Assembly: GCA_902783895.1 (NCBI GenBank)
Contig: CACZST010000009.1
Coordinates: 1 to 49,162 of the forward strand
Direction of reading: 5' to 3'
Length of the DNA: 49,162 nucleotides
Source: an uncultured Erysipelotrichaceae bacterium
GTDB taxonomy: Bacteria > Bacillota_I > Bacilli_A > RF39 > UBA660
Positions 41,758 through 49,162 of this stretch are shown piece by piece; positions within the stretch are counted from its first letter, which is position 1; the number at the start of each line of letters is the position of its first letter. Made by a program: the position numbers and the translations under genes. The notes beneath the pieces were generated by a model, which ran no database searches, had not been told where the DNA came from, and worked only from the letters and a program-made list of their open reading frames with translations.

Positions 41758-43257
41758 TCAACTTACTTTCTTAAAATCATAAAATAAATATTTTTCTGGA
41801 AGATTTAAAAATTCACTGCCTTTACTAAAGTTATGATCCTGACCACGAGCAACCTCAACCTTTATCCTTTTAAATGTTTGAATTAAAGGTATATAAGAAG
41901 CAGATGGGTCTTTACTACCATAAACAAATGTAAGATCACCATGATATTCCTTAATTCCTTCCTTTGTTTTATGTAAATTAATCATTAAAGGGCAATTTAT
42001 TAAAAGCATTCTTTTAATCTGTTCATTTTTATATTCAGTTTGAATACCTAAAATTGCTCCATTAGAATGTCCCATAAAATATATCTCTGAATTTTCATTA
42101 ATATAATTACTAAGCACATTAAAATCATTTTCTAAAGTTTTCACAGCCTCATTATTAGCCGAAACAATCACCGTAAGGCCATATTTATAATTAATGGTTT
42201 TCGCTATCTTAATATATTTGTTTTGAAATCCATAAATTGAACCATTAGCCCCAGTTTTAATAAAAAATATTTTCTCATTTCCTTTTATAATTCCAAATTT
42301 ATCTCCAATTTCCTCATCAAACTTTAATATGTTAAGTCTAATTTCCTCATCAAACTTTTCAGATAAATCTAGAATATAATCTTTATTTTGAAGCTTATTT
42401 AAAAGATCTTCATTAATTCCATAATAAAGACCCGCAAGTGATCCTGTAATCGCTCCTATAGTATCAGTATCACCACCTAAATTAATTGAACCAACAATAG
42501 CTTTCATAAATGAATTAGTATTTAAAAAAGTCCATATTACTGCCTCAAGTGTATCAACAACATATCCAGTTGATTTTATATAATCTAAATCAAGTTTATA
42601 AAAATCAGTTGATAAAAATCTTTTATAGCATCTTCTCGCATCTTCACTAAATTTATAATAATTAAGTTCCCTAACCTTTTCCAAAGCCTCAAACTTATCA
42701 AATCCAGAAAGTAAAAAATGAACATATTTAACATATATAAAACATCCCATAATACTAAACTCATGTGCATGTGTAAGTGATGATGCTTTTTTAACAATAT
42801 CTAAAACCTGTTCATCATCAGTAAGTTCATAAAAAGTATATAAAGCAATTGGTAGCATTCTCATAAGTGAACCATTACCATTATTATTAACCCCACTAAG
42901 ACCACATTTAGTTGGTCTTTCATGATTATTATAATAGTTCATTAGAGCTTGTTTAGTAGTAATGCCAATATCAAAAACTTCCCCTGTCGCCGTATATTCA
43001 CTACTATTTACAAAATCACAAAATCTCTTAATCATATCCTCATAATCAATCCCATGAACATTTATAATTGAATCCATAGTTGCTAAAGTTAAAGCAGTAT
43101 CATCTGACCATGTACCTTCCGGAACATCATATGTACCATATCCTTTCATTGAAACAACTGGATTATTTATAAGATCTTTCCTTAAAGTAAATTCAATTGG
43201 AACACCCATCGCATCACCAATCGCAAAACCTAATATACTATTTACTACCTTTGACAT
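41758..43257 (-). CDS. ADP-ribosylhydrolase fused to an alpha/beta hydrolase, 499 aa
   Basis: N-terminal ADP-ribosylglycohydrolase (DraG-like, 1-300): GDAMGVPIEFT (14-24), WSDDTALTLATMDSI with the metal ligands SDD (51-53), and GGDTDTIGAI (261-270). All Mg-binding residues look intact. From about 320 a second domain has the nucleophile elbow GHSNGA (serine 398), an acid at D450 (YGSKDPS) and histidine H475 (GQDHNF), in alpha/beta-hydrolase order. The join carries KFDEEI twice (301-306 and 312-317). It probably removes ADP-ribose and a second, esterified group, but this is inference. AAGGTAGATATA precedes the ATG. Monocistronic. Confidence 0.88.
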   Translation of the reverse strand: MSKVVNSILGFAIGDAMGVPIEFTLRKDLINNPVVSMKGYGTYDVPEGTWSDDTALTLATMDSIINVHGIDYEDMIKRFCDFVNSSEYTATGEVFDIGITTKQALMNYYNNHERPTKCGLSGVNNNGNGSLMRMLPIALYTFYELTDDEQVLDIVKKASSLTHAHEFSIMGCFIYVKYVHFLLSGFDKFEALEKVRELNYYKFSEDARRCYKRFLSTDFYKLDLDYIKSTGYVVDTLEAVIWTFLNTNSFMKAIVGSINLGGDTDTIGAITGSLAGLYYGINEDLLNKLQNKDYILDLSEKFDEEIRLNILKFDEEIGDKFGIIKGNEKIFFIKTGANGSIYGFQNKYIKIAKTINYKYGLTVIVSANNEAVKTLENDFNVLSNYINENSEIYFMGHSNGAILGIQTEYKNEQIKRMLLINCPLMINLHKTKEGIKEYHGDLTFVYGSKDPSASYIPLIQTFKRIKVEVARGQDHNFSKGSEFLNLPEKYLFYDFKKVS

Positions 43258-43329
43258 TATATCTACCTTCTAACTACACTCTATCATTATAACATATCAA
43301 TTATGAAATTCTTATTAAAAATTATAGTA

Positions 43330-43866
43330 TTACTCAAAACTTATATCTATACTAATTAAATTTCGAAAAAATCTTTTAAATTCTCTTTTCTTAATTTCAC
43401 ATCTCTTACCCTTTTCATATACAGTATGAGATTTAACACATGAATCAACCTCATAATAATCAAATCTACAGTATATACAGTTATTCATATAATCTAAAAA
43501 AAACTTATGAGAAGAAGCATCCTCAAACTCAAGTAAATCCGATTTAACAATAACTTGATTATTAAAGTTATTAATTAAAACACCTTTCCTATAATTAGTT
43601 ACTTTAACAATCTCATCAATCTCAAAACTACTATAAAAATCATCAGGATTAAATTCATACAAAATTTCTTGAGTAGTTTTATCATCAGCGAAAACTTCAT
43701 TATAGCTTTCTAATGTATACTCCTGTCCCATTGATAAATTAAGCATCAAAATTATTTCATTATTATCTTCAATAGTAATAAAATTGCATCTTTTATCTTC
43801 ATCTTGAATATAAGCATCTCTAGAGACAATAATTCCAGTAATATTATTTAAAACAAGTTTTTCCAT
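43330..43866 (-). CDS. Hypothetical protein, 178 aa
   Basis: Not recognised. It is a soluble protein with alternating beta-like stretches (LNNITGIIVSRDAY, NFITIEDNNEIILMLNL, IVKVTNYRKGVLINNF). The later region is Cys/Tyr-rich (MNNCIYCRFDYYEVDSCVK), and the C-terminus is basic (CEIKKREFKRFFRN). The four cysteines could bind metal. The ATG at 43866 follows AGGTGATTTTTG; a TTG one codon earlier is also in frame. It shares the strand with the carboxypeptidase, but a terminator separates them. Confidence 0.7.
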   Translation of the reverse strand: MEKLVLNNITGIIVSRDAYIQDEDKRCNFITIEDNNEIILMLNLSMGQEYTLESYNEVFADDKTTQEILYEFNPDDFYSSFEIDEIVKVTNYRKGVLINNFNNQVIVKSDLLEFEDASSHKFFLDYMNNCIYCRFDYYEVDSCVKSHTVYEKGKRCEIKKREFKRFFRNLISIDISFE

Positions 43867-43905
43867 CAAAAATCACCTAAAACAAATTATACTATAAAAC
43901 ACAAA

Positions 43906-43938
43906 TAAAAAAAATACCGATAAATTAATATCAGTATT
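43906..43938 (-). terminator. Terminator of the carboxypeptidase gene
   Basis: AATACTGATA...TATCGGTATT hairpin on the minus strand followed by eight T residues, overlapping the gene's stop. Confidence 0.75.
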
Positions 43939-45091
43939 ACAAACTTATATTACCGGTAATCATATCTTTCATATTTCTGCCTAAAAGCTCTAAATAATTT
44001 GCTTTTTTTACATCTTTAGAAACCGTAAGTTTAACTTCTTTTAAAACTTTACCATCTTTCTTTACCTTTAAAATGCCCACATCATCACCCTTTTTAATAG
44101 GTGCATTTATTAAATCAACTTTTTTATCATAAGTTGCTTTTATATTTTTTTCACCTTTTTTCCTAAGAATACTCACCTCTTCTTTTGGAATAACATTTAC
44201 ATATTCATCCTTACCATTATATACTTTATATTTTCCAAGAGAAAATTTATCATCAACTAATTTTTCTATTTTATACTGCGCAAAAGCATAATCAAGCATT
44301 TCACTTACTTCTTTATTTCTATCTTTACTAGTCGCTTCACCCATTGCCACCGCAATAACGCGCATACCATCTTTCTTAGCCGTAGCTGTTAAACAATATC
44401 CCGCACCTTCAGTAAATCCAGTCTTTAAACCATCAACCCCATCATAAAATCTAACCAATTTATTAGTATTTACAAGCCATATTTTCTTATCAGTACCTTC
44501 TCTTAAATAATCTTCATATACAGAAGTAAATTCAAATATTTTCTCATGTTTTACTAATTCCTTAGCAATTAAAGACATATCACGTGCACTTGAATAATGA
44601 TTCGCTGTATCAAGACCATGAGGATTTTTAAAATTAGTATTTTTAAGACCCAATTCCTTTGCTCTTTCATTCATTTTACTAACAAAAGCGTCTAAAGTTC
44701 CTGAAACAGATTCACTCAAAGCGACAACCGCATCATTTCCTGACGCAATTGCTACACCTTTAAATAAATCCTTAACCTTCATTTTCTCACCTGTTTCAAG
44801 TAAAATCTGACTTCCACCCATTTTTGATGCATTTTCACTTACTGTAATTTCCTGATTCCACTTTAAACTCCCATTTTCAATTGCCTCTAATATTAAAAGC
44901 ATACTCATCATTTTTGTCATCGAAGCTGGCACTAATTTCTCATCTGCATTTTTCTCAAATAAAATTTGACCAGTACTTGCCTCAATTAATATAGCTGACT
45001 TCGCTCCCTCAGCTAATTTTATATCAGTAGCCGATACCATATCTAAATTTATGAAAAGGCATAAAAATATAAATAGTATATTTTTTTTCAT
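43937..45091 (-). CDS. dacA: D-alanyl-D-alanine carboxypeptidase (PBP5/DacA-like)
   Basis: A 384-aa penicillin-binding protein that removes the terminal D-Ala of stem peptides. A signal peptide (about 1-21, ending MVSAT) is followed by the catalytic serine motif SMTK (57-60), SGN (117-119) and KTG (223-225). A C-terminal beta domain (about 270-360) and a short amphipathic end (NYLELLGRNMKDMITG) should anchor it to the membrane. The ATG at 45091 follows AGGTGG. It could equally be called DacF-like; the enzymatic class is certain. Confidence 0.95.
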   Translation of the reverse strand: MKKNILFIFLCLFINLDMVSATDIKLAEGAKSAILIEASTGQILFEKNADEKLVPASMTKMMSMLLILEAIENGSLKWNQEITVSENASKMGGSQILLETGEKMKVKDLFKGVAIASGNDAVVALSESVSGTLDAFVSKMNERAKELGLKNTNFKNPHGLDTANHYSSARDMSLIAKELVKHEKIFEFTSVYEDYLREGTDKKIWLVNTNKLVRFYDGVDGLKTGFTEGAGYCLTATAKKDGMRVIAVAMGEATSKDRNKEVSEMLDYAFAQYKIEKLVDDKFSLGKYKVYNGKDEYVNVIPKEEVSILRKKGEKNIKATYDKKVDLINAPIKKGDDVGILKVKKDGKVLKEVKLTVSKDVKKANYLELLGRNMKDMITGNISL

Positions 45092-45140
45092 TTTAACCAC
45101 CTATTAAAAAATATGTCAAAATATATATTAATATAACAAA

Positions 45141-45181
45141 AAATGGAAATACTAACATCACCTTGAATGTTTATTTCCATT
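45141..45181 (-). terminator. Terminator inside the end of the 45158-46261 gene
   Basis: AATGGAAATA and TATTTCCATT pair across an 18-base loop that includes the TGA stop; six T residues follow. Confidence 0.7.
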
Positions 45182-46261
45182 AATCATTTTAACCTTACCA
45201 CGTCTTTTTTTCTTAACATTAAAATCATAATCAAGTTCATTTTCAATATTATTAACTTGTCCCATTAAATTCATAAAATCTAAACCTTTTTCTTTTCCAA
45301 AATTTTTAACAGTTTGATACTTTAAAACTTGAACATTTTCCATATTTTCCATAAGTAAATTATCAGTCAAAGCCTCAGTCTTTTTCTTACTAAATAAAGT
45401 TAGAAAATTTAACCTTTTAGGTCTAAAAACATCATCAGTAAGCCTTGCATTTGCCATATTAATTCTATTATTAAGTCTTATTTGTTTAAAAGCTTTACCA
45501 ATATAACCAATAGATAAAATACCAAGTGCGGGTATTAAAAGATTATCCATAAGAATTGAAGAAATCATTTTAGGATCTTTTTTATTTTTAAAAATTATAT
45601 TTTTTGAAACAACTTCATCATCAACTAACTGTGATACTTCCATTGCCTCACGCATATCAATTTTTGATTTTTTTTCATTTATAACCATATCATCAATTAA
45701 TTTAGATTTATTATTTAAATTATAATCATTTGATATACCTTTTTTGAATGCAGCTTCTTTACTTTTTAAATTATTATCTTCATTAACCTTTTCTTTATTT
45801 AAATCCCTTTTTTTACTATCTATAACTTTATCTTTATCTTCATTTATTATTTTATTTATATTATCTAAAGCTTCCTTTTCTTTAGAAGCAATTTCATTTA
45901 GTTTAACTGTTTCATCTTTTAACTTTAAAGAAGCATCTTTAGTCATAATAGTCTTTGTTTTATTATAAGAATCTTTCCTATCTAATTTAGGCTTATCATT
46001 CTTATCAAAAAGTGCCCATAAAATAAACATTGGAACTGCTATAAATATATTTTTATCAAAAGATTGCTTAACTTGAGGTTCTGAAACATTTTTGAAATTA
46101 GACTCATCCGGAAGAACACCACTAAAAGTATATCTAGAAATCTTATAATTATTTCCATCATCAAATGAATAAAAAACAATATTTTCAAATCTTTTTTTCT
46201 TATAAAATCTACCAAACAATTTAAACCATATTTTTTTTAAAAAATTAATTATCCTTTTCAT
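45158..46261 (-). CDS. Hypothetical membrane-associated coiled-coil protein, 367 aa
   Basis: I do not recognise it. A very basic start (MKRIINFLKKIWFKLFGRFYKKKRF) precedes one hydrophobic stretch (NIFIAVPMFILWALF, about 71-85). A long Lys/Glu/Asp coiled-coil or disordered region follows (about 90-215). A second hydrophobic segment (ILMDNLLIPALGILSIGYIG, about 236-255) and a basic tail complete it. The first 25 residues do not look like a classical signal peptide. AAAAGGAGTGGCCA precedes the ATG. Its position between the pilin pair and dacA suggests an envelope role, without further evidence. Confidence 0.7.
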   Translation of the reverse strand: MKRIINFLKKIWFKLFGRFYKKKRFENIVFYSFDDGNNYKISRYTFSGVLPDESNFKNVSEPQVKQSFDKNIFIAVPMFILWALFDKNDKPKLDRKDSYNKTKTIMTKDASLKLKDETVKLNEIASKEKEALDNINKIINEDKDKVIDSKKRDLNKEKVNEDNNLKSKEAAFKKGISNDYNLNNKSKLIDDMVINEKKSKIDMREAMEVSQLVDDEVVSKNIIFKNKKDPKMISSILMDNLLIPALGILSIGYIGKAFKQIRLNNRINMANARLTDDVFRPKRLNFLTLFSKKKTEALTDNLLMENMENVQVLKYQTVKNFGKEKGLDFMNLMGQVNNIENELDYDFNVKKKRRGKVKMINGNKHSR

Positions 46262-46302
46262 TGGCCACTCCTTTTACAAAAAAATATTATACCACTTGCT
46301 AA

Positions 46303-46327
46303 AATAAAACCGAAATTAAATTCGGCT
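46303..46327 (-). terminator. Terminator of the pilin operon
   Basis: Minus-strand CCGAA...TTCGG within AAGCCGAA/TTTCGGTTTT, immediately after the stop. Confidence 0.75.
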
Positions 46328-46702
46328 TTAACAACTTTTTTTATTAAATTCATATGTATAAGTATTTTTAGTATTTGAATCATCCTTATACGTAATCCTT
46401 ACAAAACCACAAATCTTTTTATTATTACTTGGATCATTTAATTCACTACTATCGATATAACCATCAGAATCTAAAGTACTTAAATCAACATCAATATAAT
46501 CACCATTTGAAGTTGGCATTTTATCCGCATTTAAAGTTCCCCATTTATTAGCCGCATCTTCAAATGTTTTTGTTTGAGTTGAAGAAAGTGATTTCTTAGA
46601 TTTATTCATTGTTCCAGTAACAGACGATGTAACTATTAAAGCAATAACTCCTAAAATAACAATTACCGCTAAAAGTTCAATTAATGTAAATCCTTTTTTC
46701 AT
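46328..46702 (-). CDS. Type IV pilin-like protein (second of tandem pair), 124 aa
   Basis: The N-terminus MKKGFTLIELLAVIVILG is a prepilin class III signal: cleavage after G4, then F and a conserved Glu5 in a 20-residue hydrophobic helix. It is followed by a mature domain with ANKWGTLNADK and a final Cys. It resembles ComGC-like or minor pseudopilins. The true start is the ATG at 46702, just after the stop of the first pilin, whose end carries the GGGAGC binding site. No pilus ATPase or peptidase gene is in the window. Confidence 0.9.
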   Translation of the reverse strand: MKKGFTLIELLAVIVILGVIALIVTSSVTGTMNKSKKSLSSTQTKTFEDAANKWGTLNADKMPTSNGDYIDVDLSTLDSDGYIDSSELNDPSNNKKICGFVRITYKDDSNTKNTYTYEFNKKSC

Positions 46703-46703
46703 A

Positions 46704-47063
46704 TTAGCAGCTCCCTTTATATTCATATTCAAGTTGATTATTATCATAAGTTATACAAATTTTAGTATCCTTTGAAATAATCCCACCAGTAGTTAAATCT
46801 TTAATATCCTTATTATCTAAATAACCAGACTTTTGTAAAGTATCAATTGTCACATAATTTAATGAAGGATTACTACCATTTATCGTAACATTACGCATCC
46901 CCCATTGCCTGGCTGCATTTATAATTTCATCTTGTTGCTCACTATTAAGCTTATCCTTTGACCTTGATAAAATACCCGTAACATTAGTAGTTACAATCAC
47001 TAAAACTACACCTAATATAATAATAACCGCCATAAGTTCAATTAATGTAAATCCCTTTTTCAT
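46704..47063 (-). CDS. Type IV pilin-like protein (first of tandem pair), 119 aa
   Basis: MKKGFTLIELMAVIIILG is a prepilin signal with conserved Glu5. The mature part has INAARQWGMRN, aligned with ANKWG of its neighbour, and the same end GSC. The shared W-G block and the final Cys suggest the pair arose by duplication and may partner in one filament. ATG 47063 follows AGGGTG. The distance to the downstream gene is one base. Confidence 0.9.
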   Translation of the reverse strand: MKKGFTLIELMAVIIILGVVLVIVTTNVTGILSRSKDKLNSEQQDEIINAARQWGMRNVTINGSNPSLNYVTIDTLQKSGYLDNKDIKDLTTGGIISKDTKICITYDNNQLEYEYKGSC

Positions 47064-47111
47064 TATTATCACCCTATAATTAATAATATCACATCAATAA
47101 TTTTAAGTAAA

Positions 47112-47142
47112 TAAAAACATAAAATCTATAAAGATTCTATGT
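47112..47142 (-). terminator. Terminator of rpsP-khpA
   Basis: ACATAGAATC and GATTTTATGT (one G-U pair) with a loop holding the khpA stop codon, then TTTTTA on the minus strand. Confidence 0.7.
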
Positions 47143-47365
47143 TCACCCTTGTTTTCTTACCTTGATCATTATTACTTGCTGCCTGAATAAGTGTTCTTAT
47201 AGCCTTAGCATTTAATCCGCCACGGCCAATAACCGCACCCATATCAGACTCACTAATTGAAACATCAATTGTAATAATATCATTTTCCAAAACATTTACC
47301 GTTACCAAATCTGGTTTTTTAGCTAAACTTTTAACTAAATATTCTGTTAATTTCTTATAATCCAT
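47126..47365 (-). CDS. khpA: KH-domain RNA-binding protein KhpA
   Basis: A 79-aa KH protein. The GxxG loop is GRGG in GAVIGRGGLNAKAIRTLI (about 43-60), and VNVLENDIITIDVSISESDM is the preceding strand region. KhpA (YlqC) binds RNA with KhpB in Firmicutes and affects cell size. It lies two bases behind rpsP, as usual. Unusually, it is followed by a terminator rather than rimM-trmD. Confidence 0.95.
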   Translation of the reverse strand: MDYKKLTEYLVKSLAKKPDLVTVNVLENDIITIDVSISESDMGAVIGRGGLNAKAIRTLIQAASNNDQGKKTRVNIESL

Positions 47366-47367
47366 AA

Positions 47368-47649
47368 TTATTTACTTTCTTTTTTCATTTTTAATTCATG
47401 GAATTTTTTATTGATTCCAGCTTTACTTAATAAACTCTTAACTGTATCAGTTGGTTGAGCTCCATTAGAAAGCCATTTTAAAGCTACTTCTTCATTAATT
47501 TTAAATTCTGCAGGATCAGCAACTGGGTTGTATGTACCTACAAGTTCGATATATTTACCATCTCTTTTTGTTCTAGAATCAGCCGCAACTATTCTGTAAA
47601 AAGGACTTCTTTTTTTACCCATACGAAGTAATCTTAATTTAACTGCCAT
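47368..47649 (-). CDS. rpsP: 30S ribosomal protein S16
   Basis: A 93-aa S16. The sequence [40 protein letters not shown] and [18 protein letters not shown] are diagnostic. ATGGAGGGATATT precedes the start. A TTGACA/TAGAAT promoter at 47674-47702 drives rpsP-khpA. Confidence 0.98.
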   Translation of the reverse strand: MAVKLRLLRMGKKRSPFYRIVAADSRTKRDGKYIELVGTYNPVADPAEFKINEEVALKWLSNGAQPTDTVKSLLSKAGINKKFHELKMKKESK

Positions 47650-47673
47650 AATATCCCTCCATTTCGTAATTAA

Positions 47674-47702
47674 ATTCTACCATAAAGCTATTTATCTGTC
47701 AA
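47674..47702 (-). promoter_or_regulatory. Promoter of rpsP-khpA
   Basis: Consensus TTGACA (47697-47702), 17-base spacer and TAGAAT (47674-47679). The -35 lies inside the last codons of the histidine phosphatase gene. Confidence 0.8.
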
Positions 47703-48410
47703 CCTTTTTTTGTTAACATCATTAATATAATCATTTATATCAATCATATAACCACTTGGAACATAAACCTCTGGAATAAATAAACTCCTTCCAGCATCTT
47801 TACCATTTCCTTTTATAACCTCACAATTTTTTATCTTCGTATTAAAAACCTTATTATTAATCCAATAATAAAGCCATCTGTTCACACTTCCATGACCAAA
47901 AACTAAAATATTATCATATAAATCCTCGTCGCCCATCTTTTTAAGCATTAAGCCTACCTTTTGAACCCTTTGACCAACATCATGTTCACTTTCGCCCTCA
48001 ATATAAGGCAAATCCCAAGAGCCAATTTTTTTAAGTAAATAAAATAACCTAGCTTTTGGACAAACCTCTAAAACCTCTTCCTTAGTCCTTGCATAATGAA
48101 TTCCAGAATCAATTTCATGAAGATCATCCATAATCCTAATTTCAACATTATTACTTACATAATTTAAAGAAAGCCTACTCAAAGCAATGTCCATAGTTTC
48201 AATACATCTTTTATAAGGAGACACTAATATTAAAGTTTTACCAGCAAGAAAATTCAAATAATCTCCAAGTTCCTTAGCTTGCCTTCTTCCAAAAGTTTTC
48301 TCTAAAGGCATTTCACTATCAACAGCAATCTTTCTCAAATCCCTTTGACCATTATAATTAGCATTATTAGCTGGTGTAAAACCATGTCTTATCAAATATA
48401 TATTACTCAT
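47688..48410 (-). CDS. Histidine phosphatase (phosphoglycerate mutase-like), 240 aa
   Basis: The catalytic histidine is in LIRHGFTP near residue 9, and the second histidine in VFGHGSVNRWLYY. VSPYKRCIETM holds the phosphate-binding arginine. GEXE-like YIEGESEHDVGQRV is also typical. It is probably a phosphatase of small molecules rather than a glycolytic mutase, because a GPMB-like form is shorter and the substrate loops are not conserved enough to tell. The start codon follows an AGATGATTTT region rather than a strong SD. The rpsP promoter lies in its end. Confidence 0.88.
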   Translation of the reverse strand: MSNIYLIRHGFTPANNANYNGQRDLRKIAVDSEMPLEKTFGRRQAKELGDYLNFLAGKTLILVSPYKRCIETMDIALSRLSLNYVSNNVEIRIMDDLHEIDSGIHYARTKEEVLEVCPKARLFYLLKKIGSWDLPYIEGESEHDVGQRVQKVGLMLKKMGDEDLYDNILVFGHGSVNRWLYYWINNKVFNTKIKNCEVIKGNGKDAGRSLFIPEVYVPSGYMIDINDYINDVNKKRLTDK

Positions 48411-48442
48411 AAAATCATCTCTTTATAATTATAACATAAATT

Positions 48443-48463
48443 AAAAAACGTTCAACCGAACGT
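48443..48463 (-). terminator. Terminator of cotE
   Basis: ACGTTC-GGTT-GAACGT hairpin followed by six T residues, directly after the stop. Confidence 0.85.
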
Positions 48464-49000
48464 CTATTTTAAATAATCTTCATCAACACTTTCATCAATT
48501 TCTTTCATAGTATCAGAAGAAACCTCATCATCTATTATATCCCAAGGTTCCTCATCATCTTCAATTGCGATTTTCACCTTTGTTTCACCAACAATTTCAA
48601 CACCAAGTTCCTTTTCAATATTAAATGATACCTTTTTATCTTCTAAAATATTAACACCAAAACATGCGGGTTGTTTTAAAGACCTTACAATAATATCTGT
48701 ATCACCAGATAAATCAGCATTATCTCTTATTCGAACATTGAATAAATCGTTATATTCAATTGTTTTATTAATAACAGCCGTTTTACTATCATTATCATAA
48801 GAATACCAAATATTTATATCAAAAGAACCATCCACACCAATTTTATCTCCTGATTTAAAACCCTTAAAATTGTGATTTATGACCCAGCACCCAAGTATTG
48901 TAGTTGGATCAAACTCAGCTTCTAAAGTATACTTATCCTTAAAATGTTTCTTCCCTTTTCCAATTATCGCTTTTGTTACTATTTCTTTATAAGATGCCAC
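48464..49000 (-). CDS. cotE: CotE-like outer spore coat protein, 178 aa
   Basis: The sequence ASYKEIVTKAIIGKGKK, LGCWVINHNFKGFKSGDKI, NIWYSYDNDSKTAVI, IVRSLKQPACFGVNI and VEIVGETKVKI follows the CotE family closely. In Bacillus, CotE organises the outer spore coat. The start is GTG at 49000, with AGGGGTG before it. An acidic tail (DDEEPWDIIDDEVSSDTMKEID) is normal for the family. With cse60 in the same window it suggests sporulation ancestry or capacity. Conservation is good enough to be sure of the family, not of sporulation itself. Confidence 0.93.
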   Translation of the reverse strand: MASYKEIVTKAIIGKGKKHFKDKYTLEAEFDPTTILGCWVINHNFKGFKSGDKIGVDGSFDINIWYSYDNDSKTAVINKTIEYNDLFNVRIRDNADLSGDTDIIVRSLKQPACFGVNILEDKKVSFNIEKELGVEIVGETKVKIAIEDDEEPWDIIDDEVSSDTMKEIDESVDEDYLK

Positions 49001-49047
49001 TATATCACCCCTCACTTTAAGATATGCATTTACTTTTAAAAAGTACA

Positions 49048-49070
49048 CAAAAAAAGTGGTTAAACCACTT
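49048..49070 (-). terminator. Terminator of the gene entering from the right edge
   Basis: AAGTGGT-TTA-ACCACTT then seven T residues on the minus strand. Confidence 0.75.
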
Positions 49071-49095
49071 TAATTATGTCAGGGGCATGTTTTAT

Positions 49096-49162
49096 TTATT
49101 TTATATTTTGTATCTCTTCTATAGAAAGTCCAGTTGCCTTTGAAATAGTTTCTAAATCAATA
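49096..49162 (-). CDS. C-terminal end of an unidentified protein, cut by window edge
   Basis: The last 21 codons and TAA are visible. The peptide ends ISKATGLSIEEIQNIK. Ends of the form A-T-G-L-S-I-E-E-I are frequent in Rpn-type PD-(D/E)XK transposase-related proteins, but so little sequence allows no firm call. Confidence 0.4.
   Translation of the reverse strand, partial: IDLETISKATGLSIEEIQNIK

Overview
The window is a very AT-rich chromosomal segment from a low-GC Gram-positive bacterium. Evidence for this: pheST under a T-box, ClpC with a UVR-like linker, an LCP wall-polymer ligase, a D-Ala-D-Ala carboxypeptidase, YqeG/YqeH, rpsP-khpA, AGGTG/AGGAGG ribosome binding sites, and spore-associated CotE and Cse60. 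Several genes end in TGA (HAD phosphatase, pheS, racD, ASCH protein, the 45158 gene), so the standard bacterial code applies, not the Mycoplasma code. The best fit is an uncultured member of Bacilli near the former Tenericutes (RF39-like or Erysipelotrichia-like lineages), but with a cell wall. Placement is inference from gene content.

Layout. 1-520: minus-strand tRNA-Ile and tRNA-Glu, then an Asn-specific T-box directly ahead of a tRNA-Asn cut by the window edge. 629-6200: hypothetical proteins, a HAD phosphatase, tRNA-Lys, DUF4186 and a CtpE-like P-type ATPase. 6340-10500: a more accessory stretch with a GNAT acetyltransferase, an ASCH-like protein, a frameshifted membrane-anchored surface protein, tRNA-Gly, a protein of exact 35-residue mTERF-like repeats, and Hsp20. 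10583-21056: gltX, an LCP-PASTA protein, a family 2 glycosyltransferase, a frameshifted ASCH-like gene, tRNA-Cys, pheST with its Phe T-box, and an ABC-F ATPase. 21184-26000: two hypotheticals, then a divergent plus-strand operon of ATP-grasp ligase, aspartate racemase and asparagine synthase-like amidotransferase that together look like a D-Asp/D-Asn peptidoglycan bridge pathway. 26034-38851: clpC, a repeat-bearing membrane protein, cse60 plus a lipid II/polysaccharide flippase, an M23 peptidase, a YgjP-type metalloprotein, mscL, a YfcC-like transporter with a histone-like loop, a radical SAM protein and a HerA-like ATPase. 38972-49162: a secreted tail-anchored protein, yqeH/yqeG, an ADP-ribosylhydrolase fused to an alpha/beta hydrolase, dacA-like carboxypeptidase, two tandem pseudopilins, khpA/rpsP, a histidine phosphatase, cotE, and the tail of one more gene.

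Themes. Cell-envelope work dominates: LCP ligase, flippase, M23 hydrolase, carboxypeptidase, bridge operon, pilins and surface proteins. Genes are packed tightly, and many stop codons lie inside the terminator hairpin that ends the transcript. Promoters are readable as TTGACA/TATAAT-type or extended -10 (TGnTATAAT) elements. No rRNA, CRISPR array, insertion sequence or prophage was seen.

The most unusual items are the bacterial mTERF-like solenoid protein, the ADP-ribosylhydrolase/alpha-beta-hydrolase fusion with a duplicated seam, the T-box feeding a tRNA gene, the transporter with an AT-hook-like Lys/Thr-rich loop, and the spore-coat genes in an otherwise Mollicutes-like setting.
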